NCBI GenBank assembly: GCA_012932865.1
Contig: SAXG01000019.1
Location: 1 to 64,000, forward strand
Direction of reading: 5' to 3'
DNA from: Amylostereum areolatum
Lineage: Eukaryota > Basidiomycota > Agaricomycetes > Russulales > Stereaceae
Length of the DNA stretch: 64,000 nucleotides
A program made the translations under genes and the position numbers. The notes under the pieces are model-generated. The model was not told the DNA's origin, did not search any database, and worked only from the letters and a program-made list of their open reading frames with translations. Position 1 is the stretch's first letter. Each line of letters starts with the position of its first letter. This document shows, in pieces, positions 47,072 through 58,030 of this stretch.

Positions 47072-47662
47072 TCAACTAGAATAGTCACGAACGAACTTCC
47101 ACTGCTGCTGTTTCGAATCGGCCCGAGCAAGTAGCTTGATCTGCGAGTGGAGGGATTTTGAGCGACTAATACCAGACAAAGACGAGTCAGGACACATACA
47201 GATTTCTCATTGACGGACCAGAACTTTGAGGTTTCGTCTTTGTTGATACTGAGGAAGAATACAGGCGTCAAGAGCCGTCATTGGCGGGGCCGTGGTAGCA
47301 AGAAGTAAACAACAAACGTGTACAGTGCTGGGTCGGACTCCACCGTCGTGACGACCCACTGCTGCTGAGTCGTAGCTGAGCCTACTACGACATCTCCTTC
47401 CCCTTCGCTTGCGAATTTGCCGCGATATTCTTGATTCTCGAAGGTGTATTTTCCGTCTTTGAGAGCTTCAACGATCCACTGCCTGTGGTTTAGCAGATAC
47501 GAGGTGAGGAGGCAGCACTCCGAGTCTTACCTTTCCCCTAGTATCATAGCCGTCGGCATCTGCTAAGATGACCGCCTTACGCTCGGCGTCCTCAGGGAGG
47601 GTGACGACCTTATCGGACCCGTTGTGGTGGGAGACGGTATAGATACCAGTTTGTAGCTTCAT
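47072..47662 (-). CDS. Small beta-trefoil protein, fungal protease-inhibitor (I66/cospin-like) or lectin type
   Basis: Four exons. From 47662: MKLQTGIYTVSHHNGSDKVV, LPEDAERKAVILADADGYD and TRGK; then WIVEALKDGKYTFENQEYRG; then TQQQWVVTTVESDPALYT; then INKDETSKFWSVNEKS; and IKLLARADSKQQQWKFVRD, ending YSS. Three W-hydrophobic-V/E motifs (WIVE, QWVVT, QWKFV) mark the three trefoil lobes. There is no signal peptide, as usual for cytoplasmic fruiting-body proteins of this fold. Related mushroom proteins inhibit serine proteases or bind sugars and are thought to deter grazers; which one applies here cannot be told from sequence. The exon joins I propose all keep frame, about 145 residues. Confidence 0.65.
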
Positions 47663-48194
47663 CGTGAAGTACAGGTGTGGAGGGTGTGAAACGACATTGA
47701 CAGATAGGTGGCGATGCAACAGTATTTATGCTTCGAGTCGTGTTGCGATTTGTAAGGGCCCGATAACTCGAAATGTGTAGTTCAAAACCTAACTAGGATT
47801 GACTGTTCAAATGGACTAGTTAACTTCACTTTTCTATTCTGCACGCAGGGTGCAGGGCTGAGACATTCCATTTCATAGATCTGATTCCAAAGAGGCAGGC
47901 GCGTATGCACACCGGTTCCCTTGGAAATACACAATCAATCCGCTTGCCATTCCAGTGATTCATAGACCTGTGCCTACATGTACTCATAGAATAGGAAACA
48001 TGTCAGCTGGGTTTTTTGGCTTTGTAAGGGTATGCTTCGAAATATCTGTTATGTACCTAGCAAGAGCCGGAATACCGAACAATGCCCCAAGTGCTGTTCT
48101 CTTCGAGACCAGGAACTCAGGTGTCAGCGCCGCTCAGCGCTCAGCGCCAGGGCTTCCGTTGTCTGATTGGATGGCATAACATGATCCTATATAG
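47663..48194. other. Intergenic between divergent trefoil genes
   Basis: About 530 bases. No gene. Contains TATATAAT at 48195-48202 for the downstream gene. Confidence 0.4.
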
Positions 48195-48202
48195 TATATA
48201 AT
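48195..48202 (+). promoter_or_regulatory. TATA box of copy B
   Basis: TATATAAT, about 46 bases before the ATG at 48241. Confidence 0.45.
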
Positions 48203-48240
48203 CCCCTCTTATTCCACACACTTCAACTCACAACGTTGGC

Positions 48241-49664
48241 GATGAGTTGGCAAAGGCCCCAGCTTCACTCGAACATGCCCTCCTCCAATGACCACACTGT
48301 GACTCGGAACATCACTTTCAATACAGTGATGGCATCGATAACGCTATCCGTCAATCGCGGAGAGATCCCATTCTCCCCAGTCTCGAGTCCCAAATCGGAC
48401 AGCGACCCCGACTTCGTACGCACCGGCGATTATACCATCTGCAATGCACTTTCAAAAAACTTTCTCACTATCACACCTGACGGTTCCGTCTTTGTCGACA
48501 ACATCAAGACCAGTGTTACAGCACAAGTGCACATGCACATTTCTTTCTCTCCGATTCGCACCTCGGCTTATCAACAGACAGTGGCTCATCGAACTCGCTC
48601 CCAACAAAAGGAGCCATACGATCAAAAATAAAGAATCCCACAAATACGCGAGCGTCGGGGCCAACGCCCGCACAACGGACTTGCTTGAAGGCAGGCAGGA
48701 AAAGCAGAACTGCATAATAGCCCCCAGTGTTGTTATACCGGGCCATTTCACATTTGTCGTCCCCCCTCCTGTAACCTCATTTCCACCTGATGATCGTTCT
48801 ACCCATCGTTCATTCCACAGTATTGGCCCCGAAGACTAAACCGGCGTCTGGTTTGTCAGCTCTAAACAGACTTGCGTTAATGTATGTACATGCCCCACTG
48901 CTCATCGGTCAGGCTATTCAGGCTGCTGTCAAGAACGACCGACTAAGGAATGCATCCAATAGCCTTCTAAGTCGCGACACAGGCAGTGGCTCAGAGGAAG
49001 GGGGAATCAGGGAACAAAGGGAGAACAGTACATTGCACTCTAAGCCGGTAAAGACTAGGAGGAAAGACTAAGGAACTAGATACATGCAGGCCAGCTATAT
49101 ATACTAGGGAGGGGATGTGCACAGACCAAGGGGCACATCAGCGATGCCATCAAAGGGGATTGATCCACAGGTGTGAGATCAGATAGCGCGAGAAAGCAAG
49201 GAAAAAGCGGAGCAAAAGGGCGAACCGTGACAGCTGCTTCCGTTCAACAGGTTGAGCTTATAACTGACGCTAGAGTGGGTCATCGCGTGGGGTCTCTTTG
49301 GACCGTAGAAGAAGTGAAGAGAGGGGATGGGCTGAAGTTGAAGAACACTGCGTCCCAGCTGGTGCGCGCTATTCGGGCCAAGGACTCGAGGCAGGAAATG
49401 GTGATGCCGTTCGTAAAGGAAGCAATGCGCGAGGGTGCTTCAAATCCGAACGAAGCTCTGACCGTCGTCACCGCCGCCTTCACCGCCACCGTCAACGCCG
49501 CCGTCACCGACCCCGTAGCCCACGCCGCCGATACCAACCACGCCAACCATGACCCCCACCGCCCCCTGAATGCTGGTGCCCCCAACGCCGCCATTCCCAA
49601 TGCTTCCATTACCAATGCTTCTATTTCCAATGCTGCCGTTTCCAATAGCCTGTGTCTAAAATGA
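48241..49664 (+). pseudogene. Copy B of the Asn/Ala-rich family joined to a beta-trefoil segment, probably disrupted
   Basis: Starts MSWQRPQLHSNMPSSNDHTV, then MASITLSVNRGEIPFSPVSS, which matches copy A. A trefoil-like stretch absent from copy A follows: GDYTICNALSKNFLTITPDG, SVFVDN, (intron) WLIELAPNKRSHTIKNKESH and GANARTTDLLEGRQEKQN. Then copy-A blocks return: LAPKTKPASGLSALNRLALM, YVHAP, QQVELITDARVGHRVGSLWT, VEEV, and the tail PNAAIPNASITNASISNA, ending SNSLCLK at 49664. A 304-base stretch at 48928-49231 with no match in copy A breaks the frame. So the gene may be a fusion that later took an insertion. Function unknown. Confidence 0.45.
48928..49231. mobile_element. Possible small insertion (about 304 bp) in copy B
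   Basis: By comparison with copy A, ATTCAGGCTGCT and AGCTGCTTCCGTTCAACAG should be adjacent. Between them lie 304 bases beginning GTCAAGAACGACC and ending GGCGAACCGTGAC, a weak inverted pair, with GCTGCT on both sides. It fits a MITE with a short duplication, but weakly. Confidence 0.35.
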
Positions 49665-50100
49665 ATAAAAACTGTCTTGAATTACCTGAACAGATCCGAT
49701 GATCCCTGGAGCGGTGGTTCATTGTCGAGAACCTTTGCGAGATGGTGCGTTAGACGACACCAGTTACCGTGAGTACGATATCGCTGGCGGCGTCGAATAG
49801 CGGGAAAGCACACGGTCTTCTCCCGCCTCCCCTTCTCAGAATCTCAATGTTCCGTCTACTTACCCAAAGCAGCTCCCCACCTAGTTCATTCGGTCCAGTC
49901 CTCGCAACCCGATACTTTTTCCGGCCCCCGTGGACTGGTCCATGAGTCTTCTCTAGGCTTCGTAGTATATATTATGGATCCTGCCCTAACATGTCCGGTC
50001 GCGCGTCAACAGAGATAACTGACCCAACAGGCTGCTGCCAGTGAGATCCCAAGCGTATATGTCTTGTAAATAATACTTTTTGCGTAGCTCCAACCAAGGA
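49665..50100. other. Intergenic, no gene seen
   Basis: 3' flank of copy B (AATGAATAAAAACTGTCTTG, with a poly-A-like AATAAA) then nondescript sequence. Confidence 0.4.
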
Positions 50101-50103
50101 AGC

Positions 50104-50590
50104 TATAAATCATTTGAGAAATACGGAGAGAAGTGGGCAGATCTTTTGCAAATGAGTTGTTCGTGTGGCATTAGCGCGGGCGTCGGGATGTTGAAGGAAG
50201 AATTCATCTGCAACGGATCTGTGGGCGTACAAAGAGCAATCTAGAATCATTCATCTGAGATCTTAGGAAACTAAGGAGCTGAGGTGGCTCAAAGGACTTG
50301 TTTTGTTGGCATTCACGGCATCAACATGTGGTGTTGCAAATACGCTCTTTGCCACTCATGCCCCCCTGCCGGCAAAGGAGTGGCAATTAGAGTTTTTTTA
50401 AGTCATCTGACCGGGACCACAAAGGTTCCCCAGTCATCTTATCTGAAAAACAATCTCTGATGCCCATGGATATCTCGCAAATCAGATCTTCCTGCGACAT
50501 CCCGACGCCCGCGCTGATGCCACACAAACAACTTATTTGCAAAAGATCCGCCCACTTCTCTCCGTATTTCTCAAATGATTTATTTGCAAG
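50104..50590. repeat. Small foldback element
   Basis: AAATCATTTGAGAAATACGG at the left and its exact complement at about 50560-50582. The arms extend about 100 bases: TGGGCAGATCTTTTGCAAAT, GGCATTAGCGCGGGCGTCGG pair with the complement near 50490-50555. No convincing target duplication; no coding content. Confidence 0.65.
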
Positions 50591-50607
50591 ACATCTCCCC
50601 AACCAGT

Positions 50608-50722
50608 TCCCAGTGCCAGTGTCAGTGTCAGTGCCAGTGACAGTGCCAGCCATGAGTGCCAGCCGTGAGTGCCAGTGCCAGTGTCAGTGTCAGTGTCAGT
50701 GTCAGTGCCGATGCCAGCCATG
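50608..50722 (+). repeat. Imperfect hexamer tandem repeat CAGTGY
   Basis: Runs of CAGTGC and CAGTGT, broken by CAGCCATGAGTGC units. About 15 to 18 repeats. Confidence 0.85.
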
Positions 50723-52730
50723 AGTGCCAGTTGTGAGTGCCAGCCCTCAGCGCATCAGCACCAATGGCAGTGTCAGCTGGATGGAGACCAGCCCTGCGGA
50801 AACCAGCAAGTTGCGTCCACTAGAGACAGCTCGCTAGAGCGTCAGCACTGAGCTACCAACGCTGGAAGCTGAGCGCTGAACGCTGAGCTACCGGTGCTGG
50901 AAGCTGAGGCGCTGAGGCCTGAGGAACTCTATTGTATGATTCACACTGCCAGCACCGTCCGCCCCCCAAATGGACACCAGTGAACCATCTATATTCCCGA
51001 AATGATATCGTATATACGTATATCCGCCCATGCCCCCCCCCTTCCAATGTCTGTCTTACCCCTTGAACCTACTTGCAACCAGCCTTCCCGCGCGAAGGTG
51101 CACACACTACACTAGTACTTCCCATCAGATGATTTAGTGGTGTTGATCTGTAGGGTCGACATAAGTATCAGTGAGCGCTCAATGGCCAGTGAAGAACTGA
51201 CCATTATTTGGGTACTACTCGTTCGGTGTAGTTATCTCCTCAACTAGCGCCATTTCTACCACCAATCAGCTGCAGAATACTGCGGATACAAACCAAACCT
51301 TTGAACGGACGCCCAAGTTGCTCAAGCTGAGTCCTGATCTCTTTACGAAGCATGTGAGTGTCCCGCCAGTGATGGCATGGATGGATGGGAGCCGTGGTGG
51401 AGTGGTGCGAGTCGAAGCCGTTGGTGTCGCTGGCCTGGAGCTACAGGTGTCCCGATCCGCGCAAGAGAAGCAGGGAAACGACCTCGCTCTCGAGGACCCT
51501 AGGGTAGAGACCTGGGGTCGAGGTCAGCAAGAGATAAGTAAAGGGGATCGCAAGGAGCACACCATGGCACGCTACACTCTGGCATGTTAGATCCTTGGTG
51601 ACGCAAGGGGAAGAACCGTGGAACGGACTGCGAACGAACGAGAAGTGGAAAGGGAAAGGACGAGAGAGCGGTCGTCGTTGGCATTCGCGGTGTCACGTGA
51701 AAAGTGGTTCCTTTCACTTCTAGGCTTGCCAGGTTTTCCTCTTTCCCAGGGGTACCTAGTTGTTCGAGGGAGTGAGATTCAAGCTTGTGTCTGGCAAACA
51801 GATCAGAAAGATCTTTATTCTCCAGATCAGACGCCGTTTGGTGGCGAAGACGGGTGTATCAAGTGTACCAACGTAGATGCACTTAATACAAAAGACCGGT
51901 GGTGATTTATTTAACTCGAACCTGACGTTGAACAGGCCAAGTAAGCTCAAATCAAGCTTGATGAACGAAGTCTGTGAGATTCCTGATGAATCTAACAGAC
52001 TAGAGCGAGTCACGAGATGACCGAAACCAATTTCCTAAGTGTAGTCGCACACTTAGAAAGACTTAAGAGAACTGAGTAAGAGAACTAGTAGACGTGGGTT
52101 GCAAAGTGTTTCGAACTTCAACTGACGTGCACTGGGATATACTGGATATATATATATTCTAGCTACAGGGGGGGGGGCTTTATATACATACACCTTTCGT
52201 GCTTAGTAATCCTTGTGGAGACCCATTTGCTATCTTTGTAATACGCTGACTGATTCTAAGATCTGTTGACAAGAGCTTAGGAATGCTTATAGAGCATTAC
52301 TAAGCATCGTCTGCCTGCATTTACTAAGCATGGGGCTCTTCTAGTTACAGCCGAGCGACATGGAAAAGGGTAGAAAGATATGGAAGGGAGAATTTGAGAA
52401 GGCAGTAGCAAGTTCCGAAGGGAAGATGTAGGGGTAAATAAGGCGTGTTTGGAAGTGGGCAGTGAACGGTATGACAAACGGAGATAGCAATGTATGAAAA
52501 GGAGATAGCGACGATAAGCAAAGGGGAGCTGGTAGTGGCCACAGAACAACACGGGGTAATCGAGCAATGTAGGGACTGGAGATGAGCGACATAGATGGGA
52601 CAACGGAAAGGGGTCATTCCGACAGAGTGATATGGGGTAGTAGGTGAGACATAATAGAAAAGAGGAAGCGGAGAATGTTCTGGTGATAGTAGGAAGGCGA
52701 CCATCTTCCTACTGACCTAACCATTCTTAC
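50723..52730. other. 2-kb gene-poor stretch
   Basis: Contains short imperfect duplications (GAGCTACC.(A/G)(A/C)GCTGGAAGCTGAG near 50850-50905) and AT-rich runs (TATATATATATT near 52147). No gene supported on either strand. Confidence 0.4.
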
Positions 52731-53861
52731 TTACTGGTGTAGGTACAATCCTTCCCTCCGCCATTTCTCTATGGCTGCGGCCCTTTCCTGCACCTCGCAT
52801 GAGATCTGGTAAGCCGACACCTCACGCGCCTCCGCAATCAGCTTGTAGAGAGACTGCTCTACTGCTTGGTAGGAGAATGGATAGATGGCATGGCGCGCGT
52901 GGGCCAGGTACTCCATTACATCGCTAAGCGGCGCCCAGGGCTCCTCCGTCGGCGTGGGCTTCAGGTTTCCCCACTCAGGGAATACAAAAAGTGAGTAACC
53001 TTCGTCCCCTACCACATGATGCAGCATGGCAGGAAGGTGGGTGTCCACGATGCGAGCGATGTTCTTGGCGACAAGAGAGGGAGGGGAGATGAGGGTGCCG
53101 AGGCGGAGGTTGAACACCCAATACCAGTCTGCTGCGATAGAGTGAGAGGTGGGGATGTTTGGGCTAAGCGGGAGGGCCCAGTTAATGTTGCAGATAATAA
53201 AAACTATCATCGCTGTTCGCGGGTCAGCACGAGTTTGGCACAAGGGGAGGGATGACGTACGGGCGTAGGCATGGTTGCGTACCCGTCCCACATAGATGGC
53301 GCTCTGACCGTCACTCCCTAAACACTCGCCCACCGTTGCGTAATAGCGGTATCCTGTCTCCGTTGCCGCCTCCACCAGCATTGAGGGGCCGACCTGTTGC
53401 GCCTTCCCTTCAACAATCCATACTCCATTTACCTCTGAGGGGCCTTTGAACGGGTCAGGGGCCCACCCTTGGTTCAGTATTCCGTTGGCCGCCAACCAGT
53501 GTGGGTGGGAGGTGTTGTCCTTGACCAACTTGGCAATTGTCTCGGCACAAATGGGCGCTCTGGCATCGTGCAGGTTATACTGTGGCATGGAAGGGGTAGC
53601 GTTGGGGCGACGAGCTAGCCGCAGGGTAATAATAGGGTTATAGATTATATCGCTAGGGGGTGAGTTGTTCAGGCGTATGCGGGCATCAAGGACACGCACC
53701 GGTGCATAGGGGTCGGGGCCGCTTGAGGGAGGTGTAGCCAGGGTGGGAGAGGGAGGATGAGACTGGGCAAGACGTGCACCATCAGCGAGTTGTGCATCAC
53801 TGGGCTCCATGGCATGGCTGAACGCGTTGAGGCAGTCGACGGGGGGAGAGGCGTTATCCAT
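52731..53861 (-). CDS. Hypothetical protein, about 360-375 residues
   Basis: A long minus-strand frame. The frame opens at 53957, but TATAAAA at 53921-53927 (minus) lies after that ATG, so I choose the Met at 53861 (MDNASPPVDCLNAFSHAMEP). It contains APVRVLDARIRLNNSPP, LARRPNATPSMPQYNLHD, GVWIVEGKAQQVGPSMLVE, YATVGECLGSDGQSAIYVG, WYWVFNLRLGTLISPPSLV and ARIVDTHLPAMLHHVVGDEG, and ends with an amphipathic C-terminus (CEVQERAAAIEKWRREGLYL). A 48-base GT-AG segment around 53212-53259 could be an in-frame intron. I do not recognise the family, and see no signal peptide or membrane segment. Confidence 0.55.
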   Translation of the reverse strand: MDNASPPVDCLNAFSHAMEPSDAQLADGARLAQSHPPSPTLATPPSSGPDPYAPVRVLDARIRLNNSPPSDIIYNPIITLRLARRPNATPSMPQYNLHDARAPICAETIAKLVKDNTSHPHWLAANGILNQGWAPDPFKGPSEVNGVWIVEGKAQQVGPSMLVEAATETGYRYYATVGECLGSDGQSAIYVGRVRNHAYARTSSLPLCQTRADPRTAMIVFIICNINWALPLSPNIPTSHSIAADWYWVFNLRLGTLISPPSLVAKNIARIVDTHLPAMLHHVVGDEGYSLFVFPEWGNLKPTPTEEPWAPLSDVMEYLAHARHAIYPFSYQAVEQSLYKLIAEAREVSAYQISCEVQERAAAIEKWRREGLYLHQ

Positions 53862-53920
53862 GGTATGTTGGTGCAGAAAGCAAAGCAAAGAGCCAAGACG
53901 TCTTTTTCGTTCTGCCGCAT

Positions 53921-53927
53921 TTTTATA
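53921..53927 (-). promoter_or_regulatory. TATA box of the hypothetical gene
   Basis: TATAAAA on the minus strand, 60 bases before the ATG at 53861. It decides against the upstream ATG at 53957. Confidence 0.5.
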
Positions 53928-54979
53928 TGCGGCTGGACCAATCTTCCCGATCGACATTGTCTAGCCCTTCCTTCATGCTTCTTTGGTGCCGCTGATCATC
54001 GGCTTTCCTTCTTTCCCGGCCCCTCCTTTGTCCAGTGTGCTCTACTTTGATGGCCGGCCTACTCCGTCTCAGCTGTAGCTTATTGTCTTTTTGCCGTTCT
54101 ACTCCTCTCCTCTGGTCTTCCATAGGGTGCTGCCTCTAACTTTCCTTTCCTTGGTCTCATCTTAGTTCTGCTAACGGGCTCTTGGCTCTCTGGTTTTTAA
54201 CCTGTTATGCCCAAATACAGTATTTGGGCGTGACAGCGGGAGCTGGCGACACTTGGTAGACTTGGTAGATAAGCCCAATTGGTCACCCGGCAGACAAAGA
54301 GAGTGTCGCAGTCGTGAAGAGGTGGCTTGGATTGTGAATGCGCAGGGATCAACCACGAGATCGAGAGTAGAGGAAGAGATAGACCCACCTTGACATCGGA
54401 TGCACGCGCACATGTCCCGTAGAGTACCGAGTCGGCCTTGAGTGACAGTCCCGTAAGAACGGAAACATGTCGGTAGTATGCGTTCTGAAGACGACGATAG
54501 GATAGAGCTGCTAGACGATAAAATGAGCATATCTGAAGGGGTAGAATTTGAGCAGGGAGATACTCGCCACCAGAGCGTATAGCTCTTGTCGCCCGCACAT
54601 GAAGCTTGAAGCATTGAGGGTAGGATCCGGAGTGACCGACGTCCTAGTCGATAGATGAATCGTTGTCGACCGTGATTGAAGATCGAAACCTGGTTGATCC
54701 CGAGTCATGTCATTGAAGCTGGGTAGTTGTTGAAGCTGGGATGCGTAACATTTGATCCGATTGTCGTGATAAGTTGTGATGGCAAGAGAACGAGGACTGG
54801 GTGGGACTTGTCGGTGAGAGGGCCGATGTTCCTGGTCTCGAAGAACCAGGTCTTGTCGGGGGCGTCAGAAATGTGAAAATCAACCCCAGGCCGCCTCGCC
54901 GCTTGTGATCACGTGTTCTTTGTTTTGTTTTCATCTTAACTCTCGACATCGGACGCACACATTTCGTCTTTCAACCATA
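53928..54979. other. Intergenic, no gene seen
   Basis: About 1 kb. Minus-strand frames at 54171-54710 are not family-like. Confidence 0.4.
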
Positions 54980-56013
54980 ATGTCTATTGCGCATCCCTCA
55001 TCCTGCCCTTGTAAACGTGGAAGATCACCCGGATCCTCGTCTCCTTTGAGACAGAGTCCCTACGTCTCTGCTCGCGGCGATGGTATTCTCGGTATGCGTT
55101 CACTTCTGCTGGTTCTTTTGACTGTCCGTATTGCAGTGGCCTCCACGTCTTCGTTAGCACCTTCGCAGGGTTTTATGTGCGACTCTTTTGTTTCCACACA
55201 GAGGTTTATTCCCCAAGACAGACCCTCGGTTGCCTGTTAGTTCTGTCCTGCATATCTCGTGCGAAATCCATCTGACTCCTTGTTAGGCGTTCAACGTTCA
55301 ACTCGTGACTGCGATCGACTGCCCTCGCTGTCGTCTCCGTCAAGATGATAGTATGAACGAGTCTTCGAACCACACTCCCATACCGCCTTGTATGATGCGT
55401 TCTCCTTCAGGTTTGTCTTCGGACAGTGCAGATCCACCTGCGAGCGCGTCTTCGGATCCTCCTCTTGTGCGCATGTCTTCGGACCTACCGTGTCAGCAAC
55501 GACTAGTGCGACGGCACCAAGTTACAACACAGCTGACTAGAAGATGAGGACGACAGAGGGGAGCCGATCAGACACGGCGACAGACGAGGGAAAGCAAGCA
55601 AAGTCGGTAGAATTGACTAGCTCGAGATAAGGAATATGTACAGCGAGAGCGAGCCTTATATACACAAGAGGAGAGAGACTTAGGTAAGCAACCAATACAC
55701 GGCGATCAGTAAGCAGACCAAGTATAAGTAAGCAGTCGTATGTAAAAGAGCACAGCATGAGTCAGTATCGTACAGCATGAGTCAAGAGAAAGGAGTCAGA
55801 CCCGGACCGAGATAAGTCACGTGGGTCCGGGCGGGATATAGATGAGCCGGGTCCGGGCCAAGGTGGAGCCGGACCGGTGAGAAGTCGATAAGTCCTAAAG
55901 CGTGTAACCGATGTAAAGTAAAAAGAAAATTATAGACCGTTCATGACATACCGCCTTCGGTCTTGTCGAAGTTTTGGCCGATTCTCTCCACCATTCCAAG
56001 GACTTGACTCTCC
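54980..56013 (+). pseudogene. Hypothetical small gene interrupted by a solo LTR
   Basis: From ATG 54980: MSIAHPSSCPCKRGRSPGSS, SPLRQSPYVSARGDGIL, then several GT-AG introns of about 32-60 bases and the run VQLVTAIDCPRCRLRQDDSM, NESSNHTPIPPCMMRSPSGL. At RMSSDLP it meets the LTR at 55491. After the LTR the frame resumes PPSVLSKFWPILSTIPRT and stops. A Cys pair (CPRC) is the only motif. The pre-insertion frame is open across the TACCG duplication, which supports a real gene broken by the LTR. Some introns are short for this organism, so exons are uncertain. Confidence 0.35.
55491..55948 (-). mobile_element. Solo LTR of the gypsy element family, 458 bp
   Basis: Inverted copy of the LTR at 59201-59660. 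Its ends are TGTCA and TGACA, and a perfect 5-bp duplication TACCG flanks it (55486-55490 and 55949-55953). No internal sequence remains, so it is a solo LTR left by LTR-LTR recombination. Confidence 0.9.
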
Positions 56014-56839
56014 ATGTATCCTCCATCTCGGCGTAACCGCCCCCTTCATCTTTCTGAGGCCGTCCTCCAGCTTCCTCCACCGCAAAACACGCAATAAGCC
56101 CTCGAATCCGGTCCCTCACTGCCGCTCGTTTCCTTCTTTGGGATCACATCTCATCCTCGATTCATTCGGGCGCAAGGCGATCCCCTCTCCCAGCGAAGAG
56201 CCGGGGACTGACAGATAGATAGTTCTTTGGCTCGAAGTGCATACCTCCATCTGTGGATGCCTCCAGTAGAGCTGACTGTCGACTAGAGCGAGCCGACGGC
56301 CCTCGATGCGCTCACGTCCGCCTACCCTCGTGCCCTCCTCAGCTCATCCGAAAATCTATGCATCGAGGCCACGTAGTGTGAATTGTCGTGGGAGAAGCTT
56401 GTCCACACGAGCTCGTCCACGAGGCGTTCGTCTCTCACTACGAGCAAGCACGCATGGTAGCCTATCGGATATCTTGCCTCGTGATCTGTGTCTTGTGTAT
56501 TGAATATATAATTCTGTCATCGCTGGGTATTACGATTTGACCTAGGAAGCGACAGTAAATCAAAACAGGGAGTATACGGCGTGCATGTACTTCAATTGAG
56601 AATCTGTAGCACCTTCTGGCACGAGCTTATCGTCGCTCGTTAAATCGGTTTACTCGACCTACAGGCAAACTGATCACCAACCTATAGATCCGTGCGGGAC
56701 CTTCAGGCCTCAGGCCTCAGGCCTCATACGTGCTTGTCGAGTCCTTCATTTTGGGAGTTTCGTTTGCATTCTACTACATGATACGTTACATCGATGAACA
56801 AACACCGGTGCGATGACTCCATCAAAACCCGTACGAACT
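56014..56839. other. Intergenic, no gene seen
   Basis: A small tandem CAGGCCT repeat occurs at 56706-56724. Nothing else recognised. Confidence 0.4.
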
Positions 56840-58030
56840 TGGTAGGACTTGGTCAACACGTCGTTGGATGATCCCTTTCCCGGCATGAACGAGCCTCTCG
56901 AAACCCTCTTCGAAATTGCTCACAATCTGCTTGAAAGTACGCCGCCTGAGTCGCCGATGGCCTCGTCTTTGCGCTGGTCCTGTATGTCAAGAGCTCGAGT
57001 CCAGGTCGATGACGTCCTCCTGCAACTGCATGACCCCCGCCTTCATGCGCTCTTTCTTCTGCATGAACCCCGCCTCGTCATCACCGACGCTGTCCCGTGC
57101 TGCACGAGCATGGTACTTGAATGCGATCCAAAAGCTGGGTGGTTCGCCGGTCGAGCTTGAGCATAGACTCTTTGATCTCGCGCTGCTTCTCTCCGCCTCG
57201 GATTGAACATCCAAACCCTCGCGGTCGATCTTGCCGCCGTCGAGTGGAATCACGTTGACGCCTTGTACACGTACACGGAGACGACGGGGAGATCACGGCA
57301 TGCGCATGTTTTGCTGAACATTGCATCCTGAGCGAGAAGGGGAGCATCGCAACCCTAGGGTGGACACATTATGCACCTTAGAGACATCAACCCCGACAGT
57401 CATGGTTTGGCCGAGGTCGACTAGTCCGAGACATGGTGACATGGTGCATCCGCCTCGCGTCCTCCCACCACAGTTCCCTACTCTGCTCCGTCCATATCAC
57501 CTTCCCTTTGCCAAGCTGGGCCACCTGCTCCCCAATCGTTTTGACCCATGTTCTCCTGTCCTCGGCACAGTCCCACAGCCGTTCCAGCTTGGTGTCTACC
57601 TGGACTAGAGACTGCTCCACCGTCCGAAGCTCGGAGCGCACCATCTTTACATGCGCGTTTGTGCAGGCCGGGGGGGCTAGATCAAGGTTATCTCTATGCG
57701 CAAGTAACTTGGTCGCACTCCGCCCGCGTATGGAACCGATGCGTACGCCCATGTTTGGCGTTGAGATGAGAGAGGACCCTTTGCTCCATCATGGGTTCAC
57801 CACAGCTCAGCCTCCTGGGTCCACTGGATGTCACATCACGAGCTCGCCCTCCTTCACCTCGATTCTTTCGAGCTCGCTCTCGAATCCGGGGACACCTGCC
57901 CTTGGTACAGTCTTCAGCAGCGCGGGGATTGTCAGCGCGAAGTTTGAGCCCCTTTTGCGCGCAAATGAGGTCTGTGTGCCCTGACTATGCGCCATGGTGG
58001 GTGCCGGCGGCTATGGAGAAAATCATGTCC
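56840..58030 (-). pseudogene. Decayed coiled-coil gene, unknown family
   Basis: Minus-strand patches look like one alpha-helical protein: AGVPGFESELERIEVKEGEL, NAHVKMVRSELRTVEQSLVQ, VDTKLERLWDCAEDRRTW, VKTIGEQVAQLGKGKVIWTE, KQREIKESMLKLDRRTTQLL and GFMQKKERMKAGVMQLQEDV. They lie in order but in different frames with in-frame stops between some of them. I could not build a continuous gene with sensible introns, so I call it a pseudogene. No family assigned. Confidence 0.35.

Noticed and set aside
50608..50722. CRISPR-like array
   Set aside because: A simple hexamer tandem repeat without unique spacers, in a eukaryotic genome.
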